Shown: positions 8,776 to 19,432, counted from the first letter of the stretch. The stretch is 64,000 nucleotides of DNA from an uncultured Pelagibacteraceae bacterium (GCA_902598825.1 CACKDD010000004.1:1-64000), one strand, 5' to 3'. Made by a program: numbers and translations. The notes: generated by a model from the sequence alone, not told the origin.

Positions 8776-9787
8776 TTTTTATACCAAGTCTATCTTTGAT
8801 CGTTTTTGATGAAGTTGTAAATTCAAATCTATATTTTTCATTAGGTCTTGCTAACTTAAAGCATGCTCTAGCAGCTAAAGCACCTTCATGAAAACCTGAT
8901 AAGATAAGTTTTAATTTACCAGGGTATTTGCAAATATCTCCTACTGCATAAATACCTTTTTGATTTGTTTCAAATTTTTCTGTATCTACCTCTATAGTTT
9001 TTTTATCAATGTTTAATCCCCAATTAGCAATTGGACCCAGCTGCATGATTAAACCAAAAAAACCTAAAACATAATCAGTTTTTAAGTTTTTAGTCCCTCC
9101 ATCATCACTCTTAATATCAATACTTTCTATTTTGTTCGATCCACTTACGCTCACAAGCTGATATTTTGTTAATAAATTAATTTTTCCAGCGCTAGTTAAT
9201 TCTTTTACTTTATTCAATGTTGCATCTGCACCTCTAAATTCATCTCTTCTATGTACAAGATTAACTTTTGCGATTTTTGATAATTCAACTGCCCAATCTA
9301 AAGCACTATCTCCCCCACCAAAGATTGTAACCGTTTTTCCATCGAATACTTTTTTATCTTTAACTGAATAAAACAAAGATTTATTTTCAAATTTTTCACA
9401 TTCTTTTGGGGAAAATTTTCTTGGTTCGAAAGAGCCTACTCCACCAGCAATTATAACATTTGGAGTGGAAAAAGACTTACCATTATTCGTTTTAACAATC
9501 CAATTATCATTATCTTTTTTTACTTCATCAACTCTTTCGCCCAAATGAAATTTAATATTAAAAGGTTTTAGTTGTTTGATTAAATTATTTGTTAATTCTT
9601 CACCGGTACACTCTGGTACTGCAGGAATATCGTAGATTGGCTTGTCAGGATACAGCTCTATACATTGCCCACCAATTTTATCTAAATTATCCACTACCTC
9701 ACAATCTAAACCAATTAATTTCAATTGATGTGCTGTAAACAAACCAGTTGGTCCAGCTCCAATAATTAATGTGTCTGTTTTGATCAT
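8768..9787 (-). CDS. Ferredoxin/flavodoxin-NADP+ reductase, thioredoxin-reductase-like type
   Basis: TLIIGAGPTGLFTAHQL, VTIFGGGDSALDWAVEL, GIYAVGDICKYPGK. Confidence 0.88.
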   Translation of the reverse strand: MIKTDTLIIGAGPTGLFTAHQLKLIGLDCEVVDNLDKIGGQCIELYPDKPIYDIPAVPECTGEELTNNLIKQLKPFNIKFHLGERVDEVKKDNDNWIVKTNNGKSFSTPNVIIAGGVGSFEPRKFSPKECEKFENKSLFYSVKDKKVFDGKTVTIFGGGDSALDWAVELSKIAKVNLVHRRDEFRGADATLNKVKELTSAGKINLLTKYQLVSVSGSNKIESIDIKSDDGGTKNLKTDYVLGFFGLIMQLGPIANWGLNIDKKTIEVDTEKFETNQKGIYAVGDICKYPGKLKLILSGFHEGALAARACFKLARPNEKYRFEFTTSSKTIKDRLGIKSD

Positions 9788-10108
9788 TTAAGTTTGCTTT
9801 GATGGAATATCTACTATTAATCCATCCAGTTCAGTAGAAACTGTAAGTTGGCAACTAAGCCTACTATTTGTTTTTGGTTCAAATGCCATATCTAACATAT
9901 CTTCTTCACCATCTTCTTTTATTGGAAGTTTATTTAACCAATCTTCTTTGACATAAACATGGCAAGTAGCACAAGCCATTCCACCTCCACAATCAGCATC
10001 AATTCCTGGAATATCATTTTGGACAGCCCCCTCCATCACCGTTAACCCGTTTTGTACTTCAACTGTGTGACTTTTCTTGTCATGTGTGATGTAAGTTATT
10101 TTTGGCAT
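9788..10108 (-). CDS. 2Fe-2S ferredoxin
   Basis: [17 protein letters not shown]...LSCQLTVS. Confidence 0.92.
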   Translation of the reverse strand: MPKITYITHDKKSHTVEVQNGLTVMEGAVQNDIPGIDADCGGGMACATCHVYVKEDWLNKLPIKEDGEEDMLDMAFEPKTNSRLSCQLTVSTELDGLIVDIPSKQT

Positions 10109-10133
10109 AGGATGTATATAGCCCTAAAAAAAA

Positions 10134-10167
10134 ATAGGGCAAGTATGCAAAAACATACTCGCCCTAT
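10134..10167 (-). terminator. Intrinsic terminator downstream of proteorhodopsin
   Basis: Minus-strand RNA AUAGGGCGAGUAUG-UUUUUG-CAUACUUGCCCUAU followed by U8; 14-bp stem including one G-U pair. Confidence 0.85.
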
Positions 10168-10187
10168 AAATTTAATTTAAACAGTAA

Positions 10188-10961
10188 TTATCTGCTTCTT
10201 GCACCAGCTCCAGAACTTACTGCAGCAGCCCAAATTACTAGACCGAATGCAATTTTGTTAATGAAGTCAGCTAAATTGTAAACGACGTTTAGTGAGTTAG
10301 CGTCTACACCACCTGTTAGGTAACCAAATACATAACCTAGTGGGTAAATTGCCCAACCTACTGTAACGATCATTCTCATCGCACCAAAAGCAGTAACAAG
10401 AGCTTTGTTTCCACTTTTTGAAGCAGCTTTTCCAGCTTCACCTGAGAATATTTCATAAAGAATGTATACCCAACCTGCCATACCAATTACAAAACCAAGT
10501 GTAGCGTTGATGTATCCAGCTTCTCCTAAATATCCACCGATTAACATTACTAATGAACCAATTAACAATCTCCAGAAAATTCCAGAGTTTGCTTTTCTTA
10601 CAGCTACTAGAATTAAGTAGAATTCTATCATCTGTAATGGCACAGTAATTAACCAATCAATATATCTGTATACCGTTGGTGAGTCGCCAGTTGATACCCA
10701 TACATCTCTCATGTACATGTAATGGATAAAAGCAATACCAGTTACTAGACCAGCTACTGTTACTGATGTCTTCCATGCTGGATTAACAGTGCTTCTTTCC
10801 ATGAAGAAAAAAGCTGTTGAAGCCAACATACCCATTGAAATTATCCAAAAAGATATTCCAACGAAGTCATCTTGCGCTAACATAGCGGTCGCAGCGTTTG
10901 CTACAGTTGTGATACCCAACAGGGCAACAGCTGTAAGAGCAAACAATTTAAGTTTTTTCAT
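10188..10961 (-). CDS. Proteorhodopsin (blue-tuning residue Q)
   Basis: YRYIDWLITVPLQMIEFYLIL (helix C acceptor/donor and tuning site) and NLADFINKIAFG retinal lysine. Confidence 0.97.
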   Translation of the reverse strand: MKKLKLFALTAVALLGITTVANAATAMLAQDDFVGISFWIISMGMLASTAFFFMERSTVNPAWKTSVTVAGLVTGIAFIHYMYMRDVWVSTGDSPTVYRYIDWLITVPLQMIEFYLILVAVRKANSGIFWRLLIGSLVMLIGGYLGEAGYINATLGFVIGMAGWVYILYEIFSGEAGKAASKSGNKALVTAFGAMRMIVTVGWAIYPLGYVFGYLTGGVDANSLNVVYNLADFINKIAFGLVIWAAAVSSGAGARSR

Positions 10962-10994
10962 AAAAAACTCCCTCTTTAGTTAGTTTTTACTTAT

Positions 10995-11030
10995 TAGTTT
11001 ATATAAACTAGGCTTAAGCTTCCTTAAGCC
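10995..11030. repeat. Adjacent palindromes in the proteorhodopsin leader/promoter
   Basis: TAGTTTATATAAACTA (10995-11010, perfect 16-bp palindrome) directly followed by GGCTTAAG-CTTC-CTTAAGCC (11011-11030). Confidence 0.8.
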
Positions 11031-11175
11031 AAAGTTGAGCGTTAAATACCAAATTAAAACAGTTAATAGAAGACAAAATTACTATTAATAAGCATTGATT
11101 TTACTTACTTTTTAAAATTAAATACACTTTTTAAGTTAAAAATCAATAAAAGGGCAATAACGAATCAAATTTTAA

Positions 11176-13077
11176 ATGTCTGACAAATTTAACAAAATTT
11201 ACGAACAGTCGATTAATAATCCTGAAAAATTTTGGGAGGAGGCAGCAAATGATATCTTTTGGTTTAAAAAACCAATTAAAATTTTAAATAAATCAAACCA
11301 TCCTTTCTATAAATGGTATGAAGATGGGGTAACAAATACTTGTTATAATGCTTTAGACATTCACATCGATCAAGGTAACGGAAAAAGAACTGCACTAATA
11401 TACGATAGTCCGATCACTGGTAATAAAAATAAGTTCACTTATGAAGAATTAAGATCAAAGGTCTCAATATTCGCAGGGGCACTTAAAGACCAAGGCGTTA
11501 ATAAAGGAGATAGAATTATCATTTATATGCCTATGATACCAGAGGCAGTAGTTGCTATGCTTGCTTGTGCAAGAATAGGAGCAATACACTCTGTGGTCTT
11601 TGGTGGATTTGCCTCTAACGAGCTCGCAAGTAGAATTGATGATAGTAAAGCAAAAGTATTAGTTACTGCCTCATGTGGTTTTGAGCCTGGAAGGACCGTA
11701 GAATATAAACCACTAGTAGATGAAGCAATTAAACTTGCTAGTCACAAAATTGATAAAATGATTTTATTTCAAAGATTAGGTCATGAAGTAAAATTAAATG
11801 CTCCAAAAGAAGTAAGTTGGGAAGAAGTGGTTTCAAAAGCAACTGAAGTTGATTGTGTTGAAATGAATTCAAATGAATTTGCCTATATTCTATATACATC
11901 TGGAACCACGGGCACTCCTAAAGGAATAGTAAGAGATATTGGTGGTCATATAGTTGCATTAAAATGGACTATGAAAAATATTTATAACATAGATGCAGGA
12001 GATACTTGGTGGTCAGCAAGTGACATTGGTTGGATTGTTGGGCATTCATATATTGTTTATGCTCCTTTGTTTAAGGGATGTACGACAGTTCTATTTGAAG
12101 GTAAACCAGTAGGTACTCCAGATGCTGGAGCGTTTTGGAAAATTATTTCTGACTATAAAGTAAAATCTTTATTTACAGCACCAACTGCGTTTAGAGCAAT
12201 CAAAAAAGAAGACCCCGAGGGAAAATTTTTTTCTAAATACGATTTATCTAAATTTGAAAGTCTATTTCTTGCTGGAGAAAGAGCAGATCCAGATACAATC
12301 AAATGGGCTGAAAATTTATTAAATGTTCCTGTTATTGATCACTGGTGGCAAACTGAAACTAGCTGGGCAATCAGTTCTAATTGTACAGGAATTGAAATGA
12401 TGGAAACGAAATATGGTTCAGCTTGTAAAGCTGTACCGGGTTATGATGTTAAAATTATAAAATCAAATCAAACATTAGCTAAACCAAATGAGATGGGAGA
12501 TATTGTAGTAAAATTACCTTTGCCTCCAGGAACTTTTCCAACTCTGTGGAATGCAGATCAAAGATATAAAGAAAATTACATGTCAAATTATGAGGGGTAT
12601 TATCAAACCTATGATGCAGGTCACATTGATGAAGATGGTTACATCTGGATTATGTCAAGAACTGATGACATTATCAATGTTGCAGGTCACAGATTATCAA
12701 CTGGCGCAATAGAAGAAGTCTTATCAGAACATCAATCAGTAGCTGAATGCGCGGTGCTTGGTATAGCTGATAAATTAAAAGGTCAATTACCTATTGGATT
12801 AATTGTTTTAAAAGCAGGAGTAGATAAAGATAACGAGACAATTTCAAAAGAATGTATCCAAATGGTAAGAGATAAAATTGGACCAGTAGCTGCTTTTAAA
12901 GTTGCAATAGTTATTAAAAGACTTCCAAAAACAAGATCAGGTAAAATTTTAAGAGGAACAATTAGAAAAATCGCTGATAAAGTTGAATATAAAATGCCTC
13001 CAACCATTGATGATCCAGCCATTTTAGATGAGATCAAAGAGGATTTAATCAAAAATAATATTCTTAAAAGTGCTTAA
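11176..13077 (+). CDS. prpE: Propionyl-CoA synthetase-like acyl-CoA synthetase
   Basis: AMP-binding YTSGTTGTPKGIVRD; GFEPGRTVEYKPLVDEA; RSGKILRGTIRKIAD. Confidence 0.85.
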   Translation: MSDKFNKIYEQSINNPEKFWEEAANDIFWFKKPIKILNKSNHPFYKWYEDGVTNTCYNALDIHIDQGNGKRTALIYDSPITGNKNKFTYEELRSKVSIFAGALKDQGVNKGDRIIIYMPMIPEAVVAMLACARIGAIHSVVFGGFASNELASRIDDSKAKVLVTASCGFEPGRTVEYKPLVDEAIKLASHKIDKMILFQRLGHEVKLNAPKEVSWEEVVSKATEVDCVEMNSNEFAYILYTSGTTGTPKGIVRDIGGHIVALKWTMKNIYNIDAGDTWWSASDIGWIVGHSYIVYAPLFKGCTTVLFEGKPVGTPDAGAFWKIISDYKVKSLFTAPTAFRAIKKEDPEGKFFSKYDLSKFESLFLAGERADPDTIKWAENLLNVPVIDHWWQTETSWAISSNCTGIEMMETKYGSACKAVPGYDVKIIKSNQTLAKPNEMGDIVVKLPLPPGTFPTLWNADQRYKENYMSNYEGYYQTYDAGHIDEDGYIWIMSRTDDIINVAGHRLSTGAIEEVLSEHQSVAECAVLGIADKLKGQLPIGLIVLKAGVDKDNETISKECIQMVRDKIGPVAAFKVAIVIKRLPKTRSGKILRGTIRKIADKVEYKMPPTIDDPAILDEIKEDLIKNNILKSA

Positions 13078-13402
13078 AACTTATCTATTTTTAATTGGTG
13101 CAATTTTTTGTGAAGTGGCTGGAACAATGTTATTACCAGTTTCACAAAACTTCACAAAACTTGTCCCTACAAGTTTTCTCGCAATATTTTATTTGACTGC
13201 TTTTTATTTACTTACTTTTGTAGTGAACAAGCTACCGATAGCCATAGTTTATGCTACTTGGAGTGGTCTTGGAATATTTACAATCGCAATACTGGGGTAT
13301 ATTTTTTTCAAACAAACTTTGGCTTGGCAAGCAATTTTAGGAATGTTTCTAATTGTAATTGGAGTTGTGCTTGTAAATACTTTTACAATAAAACTTAATT
13401 AA
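13070..13402 (+). CDS. Small multidrug resistance (SMR) family transporter
   Basis: Four-TM 110-aa protein, GAIFCEVAGTMLLPVS, AIVYATWSGLGIF; GTG start overlapping prpE. Confidence 0.85.
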   Translation: MLKTYLFLIGAIFCEVAGTMLLPVSQNFTKLVPTSFLAIFYLTAFYLLTFVVNKLPIAIVYATWSGLGIFTIAILGYIFFKQTLAWQAILGMFLIVIGVVLVNTFTIKLN

Positions 13403-14702
13403 ATTTTAAAGGAGTTCCGTCTGGTTTCCCTAAAATTTTACCATCTTTCATCTTTATTTTTCCAGCAATAATAGTCGAAACAGGTGTACCTTTAAATTCA
13501 ACACCATTAAAAGGAGACCATCCACACTTACTCTCTATATTTTCATTTTTAATGACAATTTTTTTATTCATGTCTACTATTGTAAAATCTGCATCAAACC
13601 CCTCTTTGATAAATCCCTTATTCTTTATTCCAAAAATTTTAACTGGATTTTCACAAACAAAATTCATCAATTGATTTAAAGATAATTTTCCATCATTAAT
13701 ATGATTTAACATAACTGGCATTAATGTTTGAACACCCGGCATACCGGATGGTGAGTTTGGATATTCTTTATCTTTATTGATTTTTAAATGAGGTGCGTGA
13801 TCCGAACCTATAGTGTCATTAAAATTATTTTTAACTGCATACCATAATCTATCATAATGAGACTTGTCTCTTATTGGAGGGTTCATCTGAGCATAGGTAC
13901 CAAGTTTATCATAACAGTCTGGTGCATAAATTGTTAAATGCTGTGGAGTAATCTCAAAAGTAATATTTCCTTTATGTTGAGATAAAAAATCAATCTCTTG
14001 CTTTGTTGTTATATGTAGGACGTGCGCTTTTTTATTATAACGCTCCGCAATACGAACTATCCTTCTTGTTGATGAAATTGCACATTCATCACTCCTCCAA
14101 ATTGGGTGAGAGTGAACATCGCCTTTTTTAATTAATTTTTTATTAATATTTAAAATTGCTTCATCTTCAGAGTGAACAGCTACAACTTTTGAACTATTTT
14201 GAAATACTATTTCAATATCTTTTTCATCAGCAACTAAAAGATTTCCTGTTGAAGAACCTGCAAAAAGTTTGATCCCACAACAACCTTCTAAATTTTTTAA
14301 ATCTGCTAAATCATTAGCATTATCTGCTGTTGCACCAAAATAAAAAGCGTAATTGCAATACATTCTATTTTTTGCAAGGTCTAATTTTCTTTGGAATTCT
14401 TTTTTATTCGATGTTGGGGGGTTAGTGTTTGGCATTTCAAATACTGCTGTTATCCCTCCAGCAATAGCTGCTCTACTTCCTGAGTGGAGATCTTCGGTAT
14501 CTGTAGATCCTGGCTCCCTAAAATGAGTTTGAGTATCTATACATCCTGGTAAAACAGTTAGACCTTTAGCGTCTACTGTGTCTTTAGCCTCTTCAGTGAT
14601 TTTACCTATGTTTTGAATTTTGCCATCTTTAATCGAAACATCGACATCTTTAAGCTGCCCATCAATATAACACTGACCATTTTTGATTATAAGATCTAAC
14701 AT
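13395..14702 (-). CDS. pyrC: Dihydroorotase
   Basis: PGCIDTQTHFREPG, GSDHAPH, amidohydrolase architecture. Confidence 0.92.
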   Translation of the reverse strand: MLDLIIKNGQCYIDGQLKDVDVSIKDGKIQNIGKITEEAKDTVDAKGLTVLPGCIDTQTHFREPGSTDTEDLHSGSRAAIAGGITAVFEMPNTNPPTSNKKEFQRKLDLAKNRMYCNYAFYFGATADNANDLADLKNLEGCCGIKLFAGSSTGNLLVADEKDIEIVFQNSSKVVAVHSEDEAILNINKKLIKKGDVHSHPIWRSDECAISSTRRIVRIAERYNKKAHVLHITTKQEIDFLSQHKGNITFEITPQHLTIYAPDCYDKLGTYAQMNPPIRDKSHYDRLWYAVKNNFNDTIGSDHAPHLKINKDKEYPNSPSGMPGVQTLMPVMLNHINDGKLSLNQLMNFVCENPVKIFGIKNKGFIKEGFDADFTIVDMNKKIVIKNENIESKCGWSPFNGVEFKGTPVSTIIAGKIKMKDGKILGKPDGTPLKFN

Positions 14703-15633
14703 TTATGAAAAAAGTAATTATATTAAAAGTTCGTTTGATGCAAATATGAAAAATAGTGTTTTTATATTACAGGACAGAGCCATAATTTATGTCAATGGTC
14801 CAGATGCTAAAGATTTTCTACAAAATCTTATAAGCAATGACATTAATAAAGTTACAGATAATTCAAGTTGTTTTGCCTCTTTGCTGACCCCGCAAGGTAA
14901 ATTTCTGTTTGAATTTATAGTAGTTAAACATAAGTCAGGATTCTTTATTGATTGTGAAAAAAATCAATCCGATGAAATATTTAAACAATTAAGTCTTTAT
15001 AAAATTAGATCAAAAGTTGAAATTTTGAATTTAAGCAATGAATTTGTTGTTGCAAGTTTTGGGTACGAAAAATACCTTTCAATTGAAGGCTCTGAGGATA
15101 TTTTAGGTTTCACTTTCAAGTATAGAGAGGATCCAATTATTTTAGATCCAAGAAATAAAAATTTAGGTGCAAGATTAATTATTAACTTAGAAAAGCTTTA
15201 TTTATCACTTAAAAAATTAGACCTTAAGGATGATAAAATTGAAAACTATTATATTCAAAGTCATAATCTTGGGATTGTTCCAAAAAACTTAAATCAACTA
15301 CAAAATAAATTATTTGGTATTGAGTGTAATTATGAAGAACTAAATGGCATAGACTTTAAAAAAGGATGTTATGTTGGCCAAGAAAATACCGCGAGAATCA
15401 AATTAAAAAATAAACTTTCAAAAAGATTATTACCTATCAAAGTTATCGAGGGAGAACTGACTGAAAATGAAAAAATTTACAATAATAATATCGAAATTGG
15501 AAAAGTTCTAATTAGTAATGATTACCCTTTTGGGCTGATCAAATATCAAGATGAAAATTTTAATAAAGATCAAACTTTTAAAAGTGAAAATGGTACTTTT
15601 AAAGTTTTTATACCTCAATGGCTTAAAATTTAA
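14683..15633 (+). CDS. ygfZ: YgfZ/GcvT-like folate-binding protein (start may be 14746)
   Basis: KGCYVGQENTAR motif. Confidence 0.85.
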   Translation: MIIRSNIYEKSNYIKSSFDANMKNSVFILQDRAIIYVNGPDAKDFLQNLISNDINKVTDNSSCFASLLTPQGKFLFEFIVVKHKSGFFIDCEKNQSDEIFKQLSLYKIRSKVEILNLSNEFVVASFGYEKYLSIEGSEDILGFTFKYREDPIILDPRNKNLGARLIINLEKLYLSLKKLDLKDDKIENYYIQSHNLGIVPKNLNQLQNKLFGIECNYEELNGIDFKKGCYVGQENTARIKLKNKLSKRLLPIKVIEGELTENEKIYNNNIEIGKVLISNDYPFGLIKYQDENFNKDQTFKSENGTFKVFIPQWLKI

Positions 15634-15637
15634 GTTT

Positions 15638-15723
15638 TGGTGCGGCCAGAGAGACTCGAACTCTCATGGACTAGGTCCACACGGCCCTCAACCGTGCCTG
15701 TCTACCAATTTCAGCATGGCCGC
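15638..15723 (-). tRNA. tRNA-Leu (GAG)
   Basis: Reverse strand GCGGCCATGCTGAAATTGGTAGACAGGCACGGTTGAGGGCCG...GAGAGTTCGAGTCTCTCTGGCCGCACCA; long variable arm, encoded CCA. Confidence 0.95.
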
Positions 15724-15779
15724 AAATATGACCCACATTAAATCAATGACAAGTAGGTTTCAAATTGATAAATTTTCTC

Positions 15780-16769
15780 ATGGAATTTAATCAAGAGGTT
15801 AAAAAAGCTACTGATCCAATTTATCAGAAGATATCAAAGGTTATGCCTGAGATTGAGTGGTCAGTGCATGCTCCCTATATTCATAAAATTAATAAATTAA
15901 AAAAAGAAAAAAATGCAGTTATTCTTGCTCACAACTATCAAACTCCAGAAATCTATCATGGTATAGCAGATTTTTCTGCAGACTCTTTAGCTCTTGCAGT
16001 TGAAGCATCAAAAACTTCAGCAGATATAATTGTGATGGCTGGAGTTCATTTTATGGCTGAGACAGCAAAACTAATGAGTCCTAATAAAAAAGTTTTATTA
16101 CCAGACATGAAAGCAGGCTGTTCTTTGTCATCGTCTATTACAGGCAAAGATGTGAGACTTTTAAAGGAAAAATATCCAGGAGTTCCTGTGGTTTCATATG
16201 TTAATACATCAGCAGATGTAAAAGCAGAAACAGATGTATGTTGTACTTCTGCTAATGCTGTTAAAATTGTAAAATCACTTGGAGTTAAAAAAGTAATTTT
16301 TTTACCTGATGATTATTTAGCAAAATATGTTGCTTCTCAAACAGATGTTGAAATTATTGCATGGAAAGGCATTTGTATGGTTCATGATCAATTTAATGAA
16401 AAAGAAATTAATGATATTAGAGATAAAAATCCTGGAATCAAAATTATAGCTCATCCAGAATGTCCTCCCGAAGTTATCAAGGCAAGTGACTTTGCTGGTT
16501 CAACTTCAGGAATGATTAATTACGTAAAAGATAATCAACCTAAAAAAGTTATGATGGTAACTGAATGTTCAATGAGTGATAATATTCAAGTAGAAAATCC
16601 AAATGTTGAATTTATTAGACCATGCAATCTATGCCCACATATGAAAAGAATAACTTTACCAAAAATCTTAGACTGTTTAGAAAATGAAACTGGTGAAATT
16701 ATTATGGATTATGAGACAATTAATAAAGCAAGATTGTCAGTAGAAAAAATGGTTGCTATTGGTAGATAG
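15780..16769 (+). CDS. nadA: Quinolinate synthase
   Basis: AVILAHNYQTPEIYHGIADFSADSLAL, MKAGCSLSS, ECSMSDNI, CNLCPHMKRITL; ORF opens at TTG 15765, ATG at 15780. Confidence 0.95.
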   Translation: MEFNQEVKKATDPIYQKISKVMPEIEWSVHAPYIHKINKLKKEKNAVILAHNYQTPEIYHGIADFSADSLALAVEASKTSADIIVMAGVHFMAETAKLMSPNKKVLLPDMKAGCSLSSSITGKDVRLLKEKYPGVPVVSYVNTSADVKAETDVCCTSANAVKIVKSLGVKKVIFLPDDYLAKYVASQTDVEIIAWKGICMVHDQFNEKEINDIRDKNPGIKIIAHPECPPEVIKASDFAGSTSGMINYVKDNQPKKVMMVTECSMSDNIQVENPNVEFIRPCNLCPHMKRITLPKILDCLENETGEIIMDYETINKARLSVEKMVAIGR

Positions 16770-16775
16770 CTTTTT

Positions 16776-17609
16776 GTGTCAAAAATAAAACTTAGTGAAA
16801 ATTTTATAAGAAACACTGTTAAGCTTGCACTTAATGAAGATTTATATCCATCTGGAGATATAACCTCTAGTCTTGTTGAAAATAATAAAATAATAAAAGT
16901 AAAATTAATATCAAATCAAAATGCTATAATTGGTGGTCTATTATTTGCTAAGCATGCTTTTTCTTTAGTTGATAAAAAAATTAAATTCTTAATTAAAAAA
17001 AAAGATGGTTCTTTTGTTAAAAAAAAGTCATTAATTGCTACAGTACAAGGAAAAGCCCAAAATATATTAATAGCAGAGAGAGTTGCTTTAAATTATTTGT
17101 CTCATATTTCAGGAATTGCAACTAAAACAAACCAATTTGTTAAATTGGCAGGTAAAAAATGTAAAATTTGTTGTACACGCAAAACAATTCCAAACTTAAG
17201 AGTAATTCAAAAATATGCTGTTAAACTGGGTGGTGGAACTAATCATAGATTTAATTTAAGTGATGAGTATTTGATTAAAGACAATCATATAGCTTCTTCA
17301 AATATAAAAAGTTTAGTCTCTTTAGCTATTAAAAATAAAAGAGGAAAAAAAATTACAGTTGAAGTTGACAATTTAAAACAACTTAAACAAATAATAGGGC
17401 TCAAATTTAATACCGTTTTATTTGACAATATGAATATTAAAAATTTAAAAACAGGTGTAAAAATTGCAAAAAAATTTTACAAAACTGAAGCTTCAGGAAA
17501 TATAAATCTCAAAACTGTTAAAACAGTTGCTGCAACAGGGGTAGATAGAATCTCAGTTGGAAGCATCACTCATAGTGCTTCAGCTATAGATTTTAAATTA
17601 GAAGTTTAA
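16776..17609 (+). CDS. nadC: Nicotinate-nucleotide pyrophosphorylase
   Basis: ALNEDLYPSGDITS, RVALNYLSHISGIAT, CTRKTIPNLRVIQKYAV. Confidence 0.93.
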   Translation: MSKIKLSENFIRNTVKLALNEDLYPSGDITSSLVENNKIIKVKLISNQNAIIGGLLFAKHAFSLVDKKIKFLIKKKDGSFVKKKSLIATVQGKAQNILIAERVALNYLSHISGIATKTNQFVKLAGKKCKICCTRKTIPNLRVIQKYAVKLGGGTNHRFNLSDEYLIKDNHIASSNIKSLVSLAIKNKRGKKITVEVDNLKQLKQIIGLKFNTVLFDNMNIKNLKTGVKIAKKFYKTEASGNINLKTVKTVAATGVDRISVGSITHSASAIDFKLEV

Positions 17610-17977
17610 TTAACAAATTTTGAAAGATCAGGTTTAAAATATTTTGGTCCTTTCATAACTTTGCCTGACTCACTATAAATTGGCTTTCCGTTTTCATCCA
17701 ATTTACTCATATTAGAGTTTTGAACCTCCTCAAAACACTTATCTAAATCAATGCCAAATGCATGCCCTGCTCCATAAGTAACATACAAAATATCTGTAAG
17801 TGCATCTGCTACCTCTAGTAAATCTTTATTTTTCATAGCCTCTGTAAGTTCCTCAAGCTCTTCTTTGATTAAATCGATCCTTAATTTATTGATTTTATCT
17901 GTACTAAATGCGGGTTTATCCTTTACCTCTTGACCAAAAGTTTTCATGAAAGTTCCAACCTTACTAAAATTTGACAT
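17606..17977 (-). CDS. MazG-like / PRA-PH-fold nucleotide pyrophosphohydrolase
   Basis: EELEELTEA...LLEVADALTDILYV. Confidence 0.75.
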   Translation of the reverse strand: MSNFSKVGTFMKTFGQEVKDKPAFSTDKINKLRIDLIKEELEELTEAMKNKDLLEVADALTDILYVTYGAGHAFGIDLDKCFEEVQNSNMSKLDENGKPIYSESGKVMKGPKYFKPDLSKFVN

Positions 17978-18043
17978 ATTGCTCCTGTAAGTTTTATATA
18001 ATTAATGTATATTTATAATAATTTATTAATTACTTGTTAATCA

Positions 18044-19432
18044 ATGAAATTAAGAAAAGAATTCGATAGCATTGGCTCAATAAATGTTCCTGGTGATAAA
18101 TATTGGGGAGCTTCAACACAAAGATCAAAAAAATATTTTGATATTGGTGAGTTTTTAGTCAGACCAGTTTTAATCAGATCAATAGCTATTATTAAAAAAG
18201 CTGCTGCAATAGTTCATGGTAAAGAAAAACAAATCTTACCACAAATTTCAAAAGCTATCATAAAAGCATCTAATGAAGTTATATCTGGTAAGTTAGATGA
18301 GCATTTTCCATTAAAAGTTTGGCAAACAGGCTCTGGTACTCAAACAAATATGAATGTTAATGAAGTTATAGCAAATAGAGCAATTGAAATTTTAGGGGGC
18401 AAAAAAGGTTCTAAAAAACCTGTTCACCCCAATGACCATGTCAATAAATCTCAATCTACAAATGATGTATTTCCCACTGCGATGCATATTGCTATTGTAA
18501 TGGAAACAAAAAATAAATTGTTGCCATCTTTGGAGTTATTAAATAAAGAGTTAAAAAGAAAAGTTTCTCAATTCAAAAATATAATTAAAGTGGGTAGAAC
18601 TCACTTACAAGATGCAACACCATTGTCTTTAGGACAAGAGTTTTCTGGATACCAATCTCAGATAGAGGATTGTATTAGTAGAATAAAAAATGCTTTGAAT
18701 GAAATTTACTCATTAGCTCAAGGTGGTACTGCTGTTGGAACCGGAATTAATAGTAAAAAAGGTTTCGATAAAAAAATTATCAGTGAAATAAAAAAGATTA
18801 CTAAACTGCCTTTTAAACCAACTAAAAATAAATTTGCAGCTTTGGCAGCTCACGACGAAATAGTAAATTTTTCTGGTACTTTAAATACCACGGCAGTTAG
18901 TCTAATGAAAATTGCAAATGATATAAGATTTTTAGGTTCAGGTCCTAGAGCTGGCTATGGTGAAATTATTTTACCTGCTAATGAACCTGGCTCTTCAATA
19001 ATGCCTGGCAAAGTTAATCCCACACAATCAGAAGCCGTAACAATGGTATGTGTTAAAGTTATTGGAAATCATAATGGAATCACCATGGCAGGTTCTCATG
19101 GTCATTTTGAATTAAATGTTTTTAAACCTTTAATAGCTCACAATATTTTACAATCAATTGATCTACTTGCTGACAGTACTAATAATTTTTCATTATATTG
19201 TGTTAAAGGAATAAAGGCTGACAAAATTAAAATTAAAAAATTTTTAGACAATTCTTTAATGTTGGTTACTGCACTAGCACCTCATATTGGCTATGACAAT
19301 GCCGCAAAGATTGCTAAATCGGCTTTAAGAAAAGGAACTACTTTAAAAGAAGAAGCTTTAAAAACTAACTTAATTAGTAAAAAAGATTTTGATAGAATTG
19401 TAGATCCAAAAAAAATGATTTACCCAAAATAA
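18044..19432 (+). CDS. fumC: Fumarate hydratase class II
   Basis: [32 protein letters not shown]. Confidence 0.95.
   Translation: MKLRKEFDSIGSINVPGDKYWGASTQRSKKYFDIGEFLVRPVLIRSIAIIKKAAAIVHGKEKQILPQISKAIIKASNEVISGKLDEHFPLKVWQTGSGTQTNMNVNEVIANRAIEILGGKKGSKKPVHPNDHVNKSQSTNDVFPTAMHIAIVMETKNKLLPSLELLNKELKRKVSQFKNIIKVGRTHLQDATPLSLGQEFSGYQSQIEDCISRIKNALNEIYSLAQGGTAVGTGINSKKGFDKKIISEIKKITKLPFKPTKNKFAALAAHDEIVNFSGTLNTTAVSLMKIANDIRFLGSGPRAGYGEIILPANEPGSSIMPGKVNPTQSEAVTMVCVKVIGNHNGITMAGSHGHFELNVFKPLIAHNILQSIDLLADSTNNFSLYCVKGIKADKIKIKKFLDNSLMLVTALAPHIGYDNAAKIAKSALRKGTTLKEEALKTNLISKKDFDRIVDPKKMIYPK

Noticed and set aside
15551-15790. 79-aa plus-strand ORF
   Set aside because: Runs out of frame through the ygfZ end and antisense through tRNA-Leu(GAG).
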